Part shown: positions 32,168 to 39,561 of the stretch, one piece after another
Numbering within the stretch: position 1 is the first letter of the stretch
Layout: every line of letters begins with the position of its first letter
NCBI GenBank assembly: GCA_020632715.1
Contig: JACKFA010000004.1
Span: 620,001 to 684,000 of the forward strand
DNA length: 64,000 bases
Direction: 5' to 3'
Source: Deltaproteobacteria bacterium
GTDB taxonomy: Bacteria; Myxococcota_A; UBA9042; PHBI01
The notes under the pieces: generated by a model
Databases searched by the model: none
Told to the model about the DNA's origin: nothing
Seen by the model: only the letters and a program-made list of their open reading frames with translations
Program-made: the position numbers and the translations under genes

Positions 32168-34549
32168 TCAGAGGTAGCCGTAGCGGCGCCTGAGCCACCA
32201 CTCGAGCCCGAACAGCGCCGCGATCAGCAAGAGCGCCAGCGGCGCGTCCCAGAGCTCGTCGTGGTGCCGGCTCTTCACCCTGAGCACCTCGGGCTTCTTG
32301 AGCGCGAGCTCTCCGAAGTCCCCGGTGAGCCCGTGCACGGCGCCCCCCGACGCGGCCGCCAGCGCGCTCACGAGCTGGTCGTCGCCCACCACGCGGTCGT
32401 ACTCGGGGTTCGACTCGCTCCCGATGAAGAGGTCGAGCCCCGTGGTCGTGCGCCCGACCACCACCGCCGACGACGCCTCGACCTCGTAGATCCCCGCCTT
32501 CTCCACCGGGATCGCGAGCTGCAGCTCCCCCGACGCGTCCGTCACCGCGTCCGGCTGCCGCAGCACCTCCTCCCCCTGCCCGCGGTCGTCCGTCGGCCCG
32601 CGCCGCCGCACCACCACGCTCACCGCCTGGTGCGCCGCCGGCTCGTAGTCCGGCTTGAACACCTGCACCATCGCCTTCGCCTGCTCCCCGACGAGCACCG
32701 TCTCCTCGAGCACCTTCACCTTCACCAGGTCGAGCTCGGGGTCCTTGATGAGCCAGCGGATCGCGTTGTTCCAGAACGTGTCGTAGTTCTGCGGGTCCTT
32801 CCCCTCGGCCCCCGCCTCGAAGCTCCAGTTCCACGTGCTGTCCGTCGCGACGACCATCGTCCGGCCCTCGCCGACCTCCCGCACCGCCGCGAGCGGCATG
32901 GGCTTCCCGTCCGCCCCGCGCAGCTTCGGGTGCTCGAGCAGCACCACCGCGTCGCTCTTCGCCGCGGTCACCACGTTCGCCCCCTCGAGCTCCGTGATCC
33001 CGTCCCAGATCGACCGGTTCGCCCCCGGGTCCAGCGCCAGCCTCGTTATCGGGTGGTGCTCCCCCGCCGGCGTCAGCCGCGGCCGGTACGCCCCCTCGTC
33101 GACCGTCTCCTCCCCGCCGAACCCGGGCGGGATCTCGACCGGCAGCACGTCCGCGATGGGCGTCCCGTAATACCCGCCCGCCGACATCGACAGCGGCCCG
33201 CCCACCATCACCAGCGCGCCGCCCTTCCGCACGAACTCCGCGATGTACGGCAGGTACTCGTACATGTTGTACGGCCCATAGTTGAAGTTCTGGAAGACGA
33301 TGAGATCGAACCCGCCGAGCTCGTTCTTGAACAGCTCCTCCGACGGGAACGGGATGAGCGACGTCTCGCGCGCCGACGGCGCCCGGTTGAACCGGTTCAC
33401 GAGGATGAAGAAGCTCACGAGGTCGACGTTCGCGTTCTCTTTCAAGAGGTTGCGCATGAACCTCTCGTCCCAGCTCGGCTGCCCCACGACCTGCACGGCG
33501 CGGATCTTGTCCCGCACCACGTTGATGATGACGTAGCGCTGGTTGTTCTTCGCGTAGAGCTCGTCGACGAGCGGGTCGATCTGCACGCCGTAGACCTGCT
33601 TCCCGAGCTTCTTCGGCACGAACTCGAACGACACCTTGTAGGTGTCCTCCCCGGGCGTGACCGTCACCGTCTTCGTCGCGATGACCGCCCCGTTCTCCGT
33701 GAGCCGCACCGGCAGCATGAACGGCCCGTAGCCGTGCACCTCGACCGTCGCGTCGAGCGACGACGCGTTCAGCAGGAACGCGAAGTTGTTGTAGGCGATG
33801 TGCGTGACCGCCACGTCCTTCAGCGACCGGTCGCCCGCCGTCGTGAAGCTGTGGATCGGCGCGTCGAGGTCCCGCACGACCGCCTGCGTCTCGAGCCCGA
33901 GCGTCGCCCGCCGCCCCGCCGGCGTCGTGTCGATGCCGTCCGTCATCAGGACGACCCCGCCGACCTCCCGGTTCTTGAACCGCTTCTGCAGCTCCGCGAG
34001 CCCGTCCGCGAGCCGCGACGCGCGCCCCTTCGCCGCGAGCGCGTCCGCGTACTTCCCGGGCTCGGTCAGCGGGCTCGGCATCTCCTCGATCCCGTCGGCG
34101 ACCGCGTAGAACGCGAGGTCGTGGTCCTCCGACAGCGCCTCGAGCGCCGCCTTGTTCGCCTCGACCAGCGCCTTCACCGCCTGCGCCCGCGTCCCCGACC
34201 CGTGCGGCAGCGCCATGCTCTCCGACACGTCCGCGACCACGAGCAGCGCGTTCTTGTGGGTTGCGACCTTCTCCTCGAGCAGCGCCGGCTGATAGAAGAC
34301 CAGCACCAGGAGCCCGACCAGCACCGCCCGGAGCCCCACCATCAGCACGCGCCGCCGCGGCGGCTTCAGCTTCCGGTGGTTGTACACGGTGAGGCCCACG
34401 ACGAACGCGGCCATGAGCCACACGCCGACCTGCAGCCACACGTCGCCGCCGCCCAGGAACACGAGGCTCTTCTCGGTCGTGGGCTCGAGCGCCGCGAGCC
34501 ATGGCGTGAGGTGTCCCAGGGCGGCTACTCCGGCGGCCGGATCTTCCAC
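32168..34549 (-). CDS. Membrane VWA-domain protein of a MoxR/BatA-type cluster
   Basis: 793 residues from a GTG at 34549 that overlaps the DUF4159 gene by 25 bp. Two TMs near the start (VWLQVGVWLMAAFVVGLTVY and the segment ending VLVFYQPALL), a von Willebrand A-like domain with a MIDAS-like DVSESM, a second Rossmann-like domain of glutamine-amidotransferase shape (FDLIVFQNFNYG, KGGALVMVGGPLS) without an obvious catalytic Cys, a beta-sandwich and a C-terminal TM followed by WWLRRRYGYL. Proteins of this build accompany MoxR ATPases and DUF58 proteins in Planctomycetes and Myxococcota; metal or protein chaperoning at the envelope is proposed for such systems. Function here is inferred. Confidence 0.82.
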   Translation of the reverse strand: MEDPAAGVAALGHLTPWLAALEPTTEKSLVFLGGGDVWLQVGVWLMAAFVVGLTVYNHRKLKPPRRRVLMVGLRAVLVGLLVLVFYQPALLEEKVATHKNALLVVADVSESMALPHGSGTRAQAVKALVEANKAALEALSEDHDLAFYAVADGIEEMPSPLTEPGKYADALAAKGRASRLADGLAELQKRFKNREVGGVVLMTDGIDTTPAGRRATLGLETQAVVRDLDAPIHSFTTAGDRSLKDVAVTHIAYNNFAFLLNASSLDATVEVHGYGPFMLPVRLTENGAVIATKTVTVTPGEDTYKVSFEFVPKKLGKQVYGVQIDPLVDELYAKNNQRYVIINVVRDKIRAVQVVGQPSWDERFMRNLLKENANVDLVSFFILVNRFNRAPSARETSLIPFPSEELFKNELGGFDLIVFQNFNYGPYNMYEYLPYIAEFVRKGGALVMVGGPLSMSAGGYYGTPIADVLPVEIPPGFGGEETVDEGAYRPRLTPAGEHHPITRLALDPGANRSIWDGITELEGANVVTAAKSDAVVLLEHPKLRGADGKPMPLAAVREVGEGRTMVVATDSTWNWSFEAGAEGKDPQNYDTFWNNAIRWLIKDPELDLVKVKVLEETVLVGEQAKAMVQVFKPDYEPAAHQAVSVVVRRRGPTDDRGQGEEVLRQPDAVTDASGELQLAIPVEKAGIYEVEASSAVVVGRTTTGLDLFIGSESNPEYDRVVGDDQLVSALAAASGGAVHGLTGDFGELALKKPEVLRVKSRHHDELWDAPLALLLIAALFGLEWWLRRRYGYL

Positions 34550-35298
34550 TTCCGGCTGTGGAGGAGCGTGTCGATGTGCACCTGGTCATCCTTGTAGTGC
34601 AGGCACGTCGCGTACATCATCAGGTTCACGCCGAAGCGGATCGCCATCTCCCGCTGGTTCTCGCCGCCCGGCGTCGGCGTCGCGAGGAAGCGCCCCGACG
34701 GGTCGCGCGCGAGCGCCCCGGTCAGGTCGTTCGGGTTCAGGATCACGGCGTAGCGCTTCCCGAGGCGCATCCCCTCGACGAACGGCTTGTTGATGGCCCG
34801 CCCCGCCGGGTAGTCGAGCCGGTAGAACGTGCGGTACAGCACGTGCTCGGGCGACACGCGCTGGATGGGCTCCTGCGGGAACATCTTCCCGAGCTCGCGC
34901 CGCACGGACTCGTCGTACCCGGGCGCGACCCCGGTCTGGCCGCAGTTGTCGAACACGAGGAGCCCGCCGAGGCCGATCCAGCGCTTCAGCGCCGCGCGCT
35001 CGCCGTCCGTCAGCGTGAACGGCTCGTTCCCGGCGAACACCGTGAAGAGCGAGCCGAACAGGTCCTTGCTCGTGAGGTCGACGGCGACGCCCTCGCGCGC
35101 CATGTCGATGGAGGTGCGGAGGCGGATCTCCTCGGAGAGCAGCGTCTCCGCGCCCGGGTTCACCGACCACGCCCCGCTGTAGCGCGCCCGCTGGAGGCGC
35201 ACCCGCTCGCCGGGGCCGATCGCCCGCGCCACCCCGCCGGGGAGCGCGAGGAGCGCGGCCCCCGCGGCCACACGCTGGAGGAACTGGCGTCGATTCAC
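34525..35298 (-). CDS. DUF4159-domain exported protein with Tat-like signal
   Basis: 257 residues from a GTG at 35298 (MNRRQFLQRVAAGAALLALPGG). RRQFL plus a hydrophobic h-region and Ala-rich end make a twin-arginine signal; the longer frame to 35715 would bury it, so the GTG is chosen although no ribosome site is visible. The mature part carries DUF4159 features: YSGAWSVNPGAETLLSEEI, LTDGERAALKRWIGLGGLLVFDN and a long C-terminal segment. DUF4159 proteins are coded with MoxR, DUF58 and VWA genes. The stop overlaps the VWA gene. 277 bp upstream, shared with the divergent lectin gene, shows no clear promoter. Confidence 0.8.
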   Translation of the reverse strand: MNRRQFLQRVAAGAALLALPGGVARAIGPGERVRLQRARYSGAWSVNPGAETLLSEEIRLRTSIDMAREGVAVDLTSKDLFGSLFTVFAGNEPFTLTDGERAALKRWIGLGGLLVFDNCGQTGVAPGYDESVRRELGKMFPQEPIQRVSPEHVLYRTFYRLDYPAGRAINKPFVEGMRLGKRYAVILNPNDLTGALARDPSGRFLATPTPGGENQREMAIRFGVNLMMYATCLHYKDDQVHIDTLLHSRKWKIRPPE

Positions 35299-35575
35299 GC
35301 GCAGGGTGGTAGCATCCCCCGCCGCCCGCGACAACGCTGACGCGCGTTCCTCGCCGCTTTCGGCGCGCTCGTTGGGGTCCCCGTCCGACACGGGGAGCAG
35401 CAACGCGGCGAGCCCCCGCCCGGATTCCGCGTCACCGCCGTCACCGCCCCGGCCGCGGTGACCTCGGGGTGACACCGCCGCGCGCACGGCCCGCAACCCC
35501 TCGATCCAACGACGCATCCGCCTCGGCACGCCGCGTGCTCTCCCGGTCAGGGCAACCCGACCCGGAGAGTCTGCC

Positions 35576-36862
35576 ATGAACCGCCTCGCGATCCCGCTCC
35601 TCGCCCTCGCCCTCGCCGCCCCGGCGTGCGACGGCCTCGACCTCGACGACCCCGCGCCGACCGCGCTCCCCGCCGCTTCCACCCCCGCGGACGACGGCGC
35701 CCCCGCCGTCCTCACCGCCGCGCTCGACCCCTTCGTCGCGAGCGCCTACCAGCCCGGCCTCGTCCGCTTCCGCGTCGGGAACGCCTGGCACACCGGCTTC
35801 CTCGTGCTCCCGCCGGGCGTCCTCGAGGGCGACACGACCGTCGTCATCACGACCAACGACATGCCGCTCCTGCAGCAGAACCAGTGCCTCCAGACCATCA
35901 CGGTCGAGCAGGGCTACCTCGACAGCTACCACACGCCCACGGCCACCGCGACGGCCACCGTCCGGACCTACCTCGAGCCGCGCGACGGCCTCCTCGTGAT
36001 GAGCCTCGACACGCCGCTCCACGTCCGCTACGCCCCGCAGCTCGCGACCGGCCTCCCGACCCGCGCCGAGGACCTCTCCTGCTACGGCTACCACCCGCAG
36101 ACCGGCACCCTCAGCTACGTCCGCGGCCACTTCCGCGACGCGACGCCCACCGGCTACGCCTTCGCCGACGAGGCAGGGCTCCTCGACGGCGGCGGCGCCG
36201 GCTGGCTCTGCGGCGATCTCGCGCGGACGACGCTCTACGGCATGCAGTACACGCTCCAGCTCGACTCCCGCGGCCGCCCGACGGGGCTCGAGGAGCAGCT
36301 CGCCCTCCACCGCTACCGCGACCACATCGCCGCCCAGGCCGCGGTCGCCGCGTTCACGAACCCGACCGAGGTCACGACGCGCGAGCGCCTCGCGAACGTC
36401 GGGAGCGCCCTCTGCGCGGACATCCCGAACGGCACGGTCGCGGACGCCAACGTGAACCAGTACGGCTGCCACGGCGGCGCGAACCAGCGCTGGCTCTGGA
36501 AGCGCGTGGACGTCATCCGGAACGGCGCCTGGGTCCCGCGCTACCAGCTCCAGAGCGCCGGCACCGGCAAGTGCGTCACCATCACGCCGATCGGCGTCCG
36601 CCAGGGCGTCTGCCAGCTGAACGCGCCCTCGCAGCTCTTCGAGCGCGTCGGCGTCACGCAGAGCGGCGCGCCCTACGGCAAGGCCGACGTGCGGCTCCGG
36701 AGCGACATGACGGGCGCCTGCCTCGCGTCCCCCGGCAGCCAGTGGGGCGCGCAGCTCACGACCCAGCCCTGCGCGGGCGGCAACACCGCCCCCGCGCAGC
36801 TCTGGCGCATCGTGGATCCGCTGTTCCTCACGTGGTGCAGCCCCTTCCAGCTCCGCTTCTGA
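35576..36862 (+). CDS. Exported ricin-B-lectin protein with a degenerate serine-protease-like domain
   Basis: 428 residues, GGAGAG ribosome site. The signal peptide ends in APACDG (Cys18), a possible lipobox. Residues 50-260 have the layout of a trypsin-like fold (WHTGFLVLPPG, TVVITTNDMP, YGYHPQTGTLSYVRG, DGGGAGWLCGD), but the catalytic His position reads as TTNDM and no GDSGG is seen, so if related it is probably inactive. Residues 275-428 form a ricin-B/beta-trefoil lectin with QRW and QLW blade motifs (GGANQRWLW, NTAPAQLWRI), suggesting carbohydrate binding. Divergent from the DUF4159 gene and convergent with the cytochrome gene. Confidence 0.75.
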   Translation: MNRLAIPLLALALAAPACDGLDLDDPAPTALPAASTPADDGAPAVLTAALDPFVASAYQPGLVRFRVGNAWHTGFLVLPPGVLEGDTTVVITTNDMPLLQQNQCLQTITVEQGYLDSYHTPTATATATVRTYLEPRDGLLVMSLDTPLHVRYAPQLATGLPTRAEDLSCYGYHPQTGTLSYVRGHFRDATPTGYAFADEAGLLDGGGAGWLCGDLARTTLYGMQYTLQLDSRGRPTGLEEQLALHRYRDHIAAQAAVAAFTNPTEVTTRERLANVGSALCADIPNGTVADANVNQYGCHGGANQRWLWKRVDVIRNGAWVPRYQLQSAGTGKCVTITPIGVRQGVCQLNAPSQLFERVGVTQSGAPYGKADVRLRSDMTGACLASPGSQWGAQLTTQPCAGGNTAPAQLWRIVDPLFLTWCSPFQLRF

Positions 36863-36896
36863 CGTGAGCGCCCCGCCGCGGCCGCGCGGGCTCGGT

Positions 36897-36911
36897 GTGA
36901 ACGTCGTTCAC
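36897..36911. repeat. 15-bp palindrome, copy 3 (GTGAACGTCGTTCAC)
   Basis: Perfectly symmetric apart from the central base. It overlaps the stop codon of the multihaem gene (36908-36910) in the 45-bp convergent space after the lectin gene. Confidence 0.7.
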
Positions 36912-39028
36912 TCCACCGCGCGCGCCGCCGGCCACGCGGGGTTCGTGCGCGCGTCGTCCGGCACGGGCGTCGTCGCCTCGACCTCCACCGCCCGCATCGC
37001 GCCGATCTCCTCGAGCGTGAGCGGGCGGCTCGCGTTCGGGTACGGGTGCCCCATCACGACGAGCGGCGCCCCGTCGCGCGTGACGACCGCGTCGAGGTGG
37101 TAGGTGTCCTCGGCCTCGCACCCGGTCCGCGGCCCCGCGTCGTCCACGGCGCACGCCGTCACGTCGAAGCGCGCGCTCCCGAAGCCGTGCGCCACGTCGA
37201 GCAGCGCCTCGTTCGAGGGCGCCGCCGCGCTCCCCGCGCTGTGGCAGCGGTCGCACGCCTGGAACTGGCTCTTCCGGCGCGTCGTGTGCGGGTCGATGGC
37301 CCGCTGCCCGAACCCGGCGACCGCCCCGTCCGCCGCCGGGAACGTCCGCGGCACCCGCTCGAACAGCGGCCGCGACGCCTCCACCGCCGGGTCGTAGGCG
37401 AGGAGCGTGACGAAGAGCCGCTCTGCGGGCGACGACAGCGCGATCTTCCCCTTCGTGTCGCGCACGAGCACCATGTCGTTCGCCTGGAACCCCGTCGTGG
37501 ACGCCGTCGTCAGCACCCCGGGCTGCGGCACCCCGGTCGTGAGATAGGGCGCCGCCTGCGCGAGGTCGACCGTCATGTGGCAGCCGTAGCAGCTCGGGAT
37601 CCACCCCGCGTGGCACGTCGTGCACGCGACCTCGTCCGTGTGGCTGAAGCCGCCCGCGTCGACCCCCATCGCGGCCGCCGCCGCCGCGTCGTACGCCGCG
37701 TCGCCGGGCGTCACCGCCGCCTTCACCTGCGGCACGCGCAAAGTCTTCCCGGACACGCGCGTCGCGAGCATGAGCGCCCCGTCGTCCCCCACGAAGAGCC
37801 CCGGCAGCCGTGCCCGCGGCCGCGCCGCCTCGCGCACGGTCCCGTGGCAGTCCTCGCACGTCGTCCGCACCTCGCACGCCGCGTCGGCGTAGATGTGCCC
37901 GTCGCCGTGGAGCTCGGCCGCGCCGTGGCAGTCGACGCAGTCCATCCCAGCCTCGAAGTGCACGTCCGGTGGCGTCTCGTCGAAGCCGTTGTCGCGGTCC
38001 TCGTCGGCGACGAAGCTCCCCGCGGGCTCCCCGTAGAGCGGCCGCTCGACGAGCACGGCGCGCGGCCCCACGGCGCCCGCCGCCGCGTCGCGGAGCCCCT
38101 GGTAGCTGAGCCCGATGCGCGCCCCCGCCCCGGCGTGGCACGAGAGGCACGTCGAGCTCGGCGCGGCCGGCGTGATCCCGTGCCCTATCGGGTGCGGCGC
38201 CGCGTCGTGAGGCACCCACGGGTCACCCCCCCGCGCGAGGCCGTCCTCGGCGTACCCCGAGTGGCACGCGCTGCACCCGCTCGAGCGGTACCGCCCGGGC
38301 CCGTCGTTCGGCCCGAAGTCCTGGATATGACAGCCGATGCACTCCTTCGCGAGCACCTGGTCGAGCGCGGTCGCGACGCTCGGCCAGGTGAGCGGGTCGT
38401 CCGAGCCGACGACCACCGGCAGCGGGTCGAAGAGGCGGATCGCCTGCGCCGCGCACGCCCCTCCCTGGGCCGCGTTCGGGTCGATGGCCGCGACGGCGCC
38501 GTTGCGCGCGTTGGGCGTCGCCTGGAGCCCGGCGCGGAAGCGCGCGACCCCGAGCTCGCCAGCGGCGTGGCTGTGGGCCGAGCGCTTGACGGCCGTGGTC
38601 TCGGCGGTGTGGCAGCGCCCGCAGGTGAGCGAGATCACGCGCAGATCGCCCGGGTTCTTGAAGCGGAGCCAGTCCGCGTCGACGTCGTCGAGCTGCCCGG
38701 GCGAGAGCGCCCGCAGGTCGCGCGGCGACCCGGCCGGCGACGGGTGCGCGAGGTCCTGGTCGTACTGCCACTCGCCGTCGCACGACGGCGGCGACACCGA
38801 CGTGTCGATGGGCCCGCTGCAGACGAACGCGTTCCCGCCGTGGCAGTCGGTGCACGAGAGCGCGGCCCACGGGTGCGCCTCCTCGATCCCGCGCGGCTCC
38901 CCGCCCGAATCCAGCGGCTGGTGGCACACCTCGCAGCTCGACCGGTGGAGGACCCGCGTCTCGACCGTCTCCCCGCAGCCGGCCGCCACCGCCACGACCG
39001 CCGCGAGCGCGGCCGCGAGCCCCCTCAC
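36908..39028 (-). CDS. Undecahaem (11 CxxCH) cytochrome c lipoprotein
   Basis: 706 residues, GTG start overlapping the previous stop (GTGA). Signal peptide with AAGC lipobox (Cys18). Eleven haem-binding motifs in order: CEVCH, CTDCH, CGRCH, CIGCH, CSACH, CLSCH, CVDCH, CEDCH, CTTCH, CYGCH, CDRCH. Covalent haem attachment happens in the periplasm and the lipid anchor places it on a membrane, possibly the outer one. Such proteins carry electrons to terminal reductases or outside acceptors. It shows no NrfA or octahaem family motif that I recognise. Third gene of an overlapping unit with two lipoproteins. The direction of electron flow is unknown. Confidence 0.9.
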   Translation of the reverse strand: MRGLAAALAAVVAVAAGCGETVETRVLHRSSCEVCHQPLDSGGEPRGIEEAHPWAALSCTDCHGGNAFVCSGPIDTSVSPPSCDGEWQYDQDLAHPSPAGSPRDLRALSPGQLDDVDADWLRFKNPGDLRVISLTCGRCHTAETTAVKRSAHSHAAGELGVARFRAGLQATPNARNGAVAAIDPNAAQGGACAAQAIRLFDPLPVVVGSDDPLTWPSVATALDQVLAKECIGCHIQDFGPNDGPGRYRSSGCSACHSGYAEDGLARGGDPWVPHDAAPHPIGHGITPAAPSSTCLSCHAGAGARIGLSYQGLRDAAAGAVGPRAVLVERPLYGEPAGSFVADEDRDNGFDETPPDVHFEAGMDCVDCHGAAELHGDGHIYADAACEVRTTCEDCHGTVREAARPRARLPGLFVGDDGALMLATRVSGKTLRVPQVKAAVTPGDAAYDAAAAAAMGVDAGGFSHTDEVACTTCHAGWIPSCYGCHMTVDLAQAAPYLTTGVPQPGVLTTASTTGFQANDMVLVRDTKGKIALSSPAERLFVTLLAYDPAVEASRPLFERVPRTFPAADGAVAGFGQRAIDPHTTRRKSQFQACDRCHSAGSAAAPSNEALLDVAHGFGSARFDVTACAVDDAGPRTGCEAEDTYHLDAVVTRDGAPLVVMGHPYPNASRPLTLEEIGAMRAVEVEATTPVPDDARTNPAWPAARAVE

Positions 39029-39561
39029 GGCGCGGTCACCGTGACGTCGTACGTCGCGTCAGCCGCGCGCCCGGCCTCGTCGGCCACCGAGCACGCGATG
39101 GTGGCGTCCTGGCCGTAGAGGTCCTCGATGGGCGCGCCCTCGTTGGGCGGGGCGTGGGTGATGGGGATCGGGAAGCCGAGCACCTCGAGCGGCCCGTCGA
39201 GCGACGGCAGGAACTTCGCGCGCGCCTCGATGGTGCCGATGGCCTCGCCGCCGTCGGTCACGACGTGGCACGTGACGGTCGCGAACGACGCCACGTTCCG
39301 CGTGCGCACGGTCGGCATGGTCCACGTGCCGCCCTGGAGGCCGTAGATCACGACCAACGCGGGCGCCTCGTCGAGGGGCGCGAACCCGTCCTCCGTCGAG
39401 AAGCCCACCACGAGCTCGGGCGGCCCGCTCGTCGCGTCCGAGCCCGTCCCCGAGAGCTTCACCGGCGGGTCGACCCAGTGGATCACCGTCTCATCGCAAC
39501 CGCACAACGCCGCGCCAGCGAGCGCAATCAATCCAACGGCTTTGGCGCGTGTGCAGTGCAT
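39025..39561 (-). CDS. Small lipoprotein in the cytochrome operon
   Basis: 178 residues. Signal peptide ends in ALCGC (Cys22). The rest is beta-rich with several Gly/Pro turns and two Cys (CHVVTDGG, ACSVADEAG) that may form a disulphide, like an immunoglobulin-type domain. Its ATG shares one base with the upstream stop (TGATG) and its TGA overlaps the GTG of the cytochrome gene, so it is translated with both. No known family. It may bind or position the multihaem protein. Confidence 0.8.
   Translation of the reverse strand: MHCTRAKAVGLIALAGAALCGCDETVIHWVDPPVKLSGTGSDATSGPPELVVGFSTEDGFAPLDEAPALVVIYGLQGGTWTMPTVRTRNVASFATVTCHVVTDGGEAIGTIEARAKFLPSLDGPLEVLGFPIPITHAPPNEGAPIEDLYGQDATIACSVADEAGRAADATYDVTVTAP

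Noticed and set aside
35440..35480. GGTGAC direct repeats in the DUF4159/lectin spacer as a regulator site
   Set aside because: Only two imperfect copies in a GC-rich context and no symmetric or promoter-like setting.
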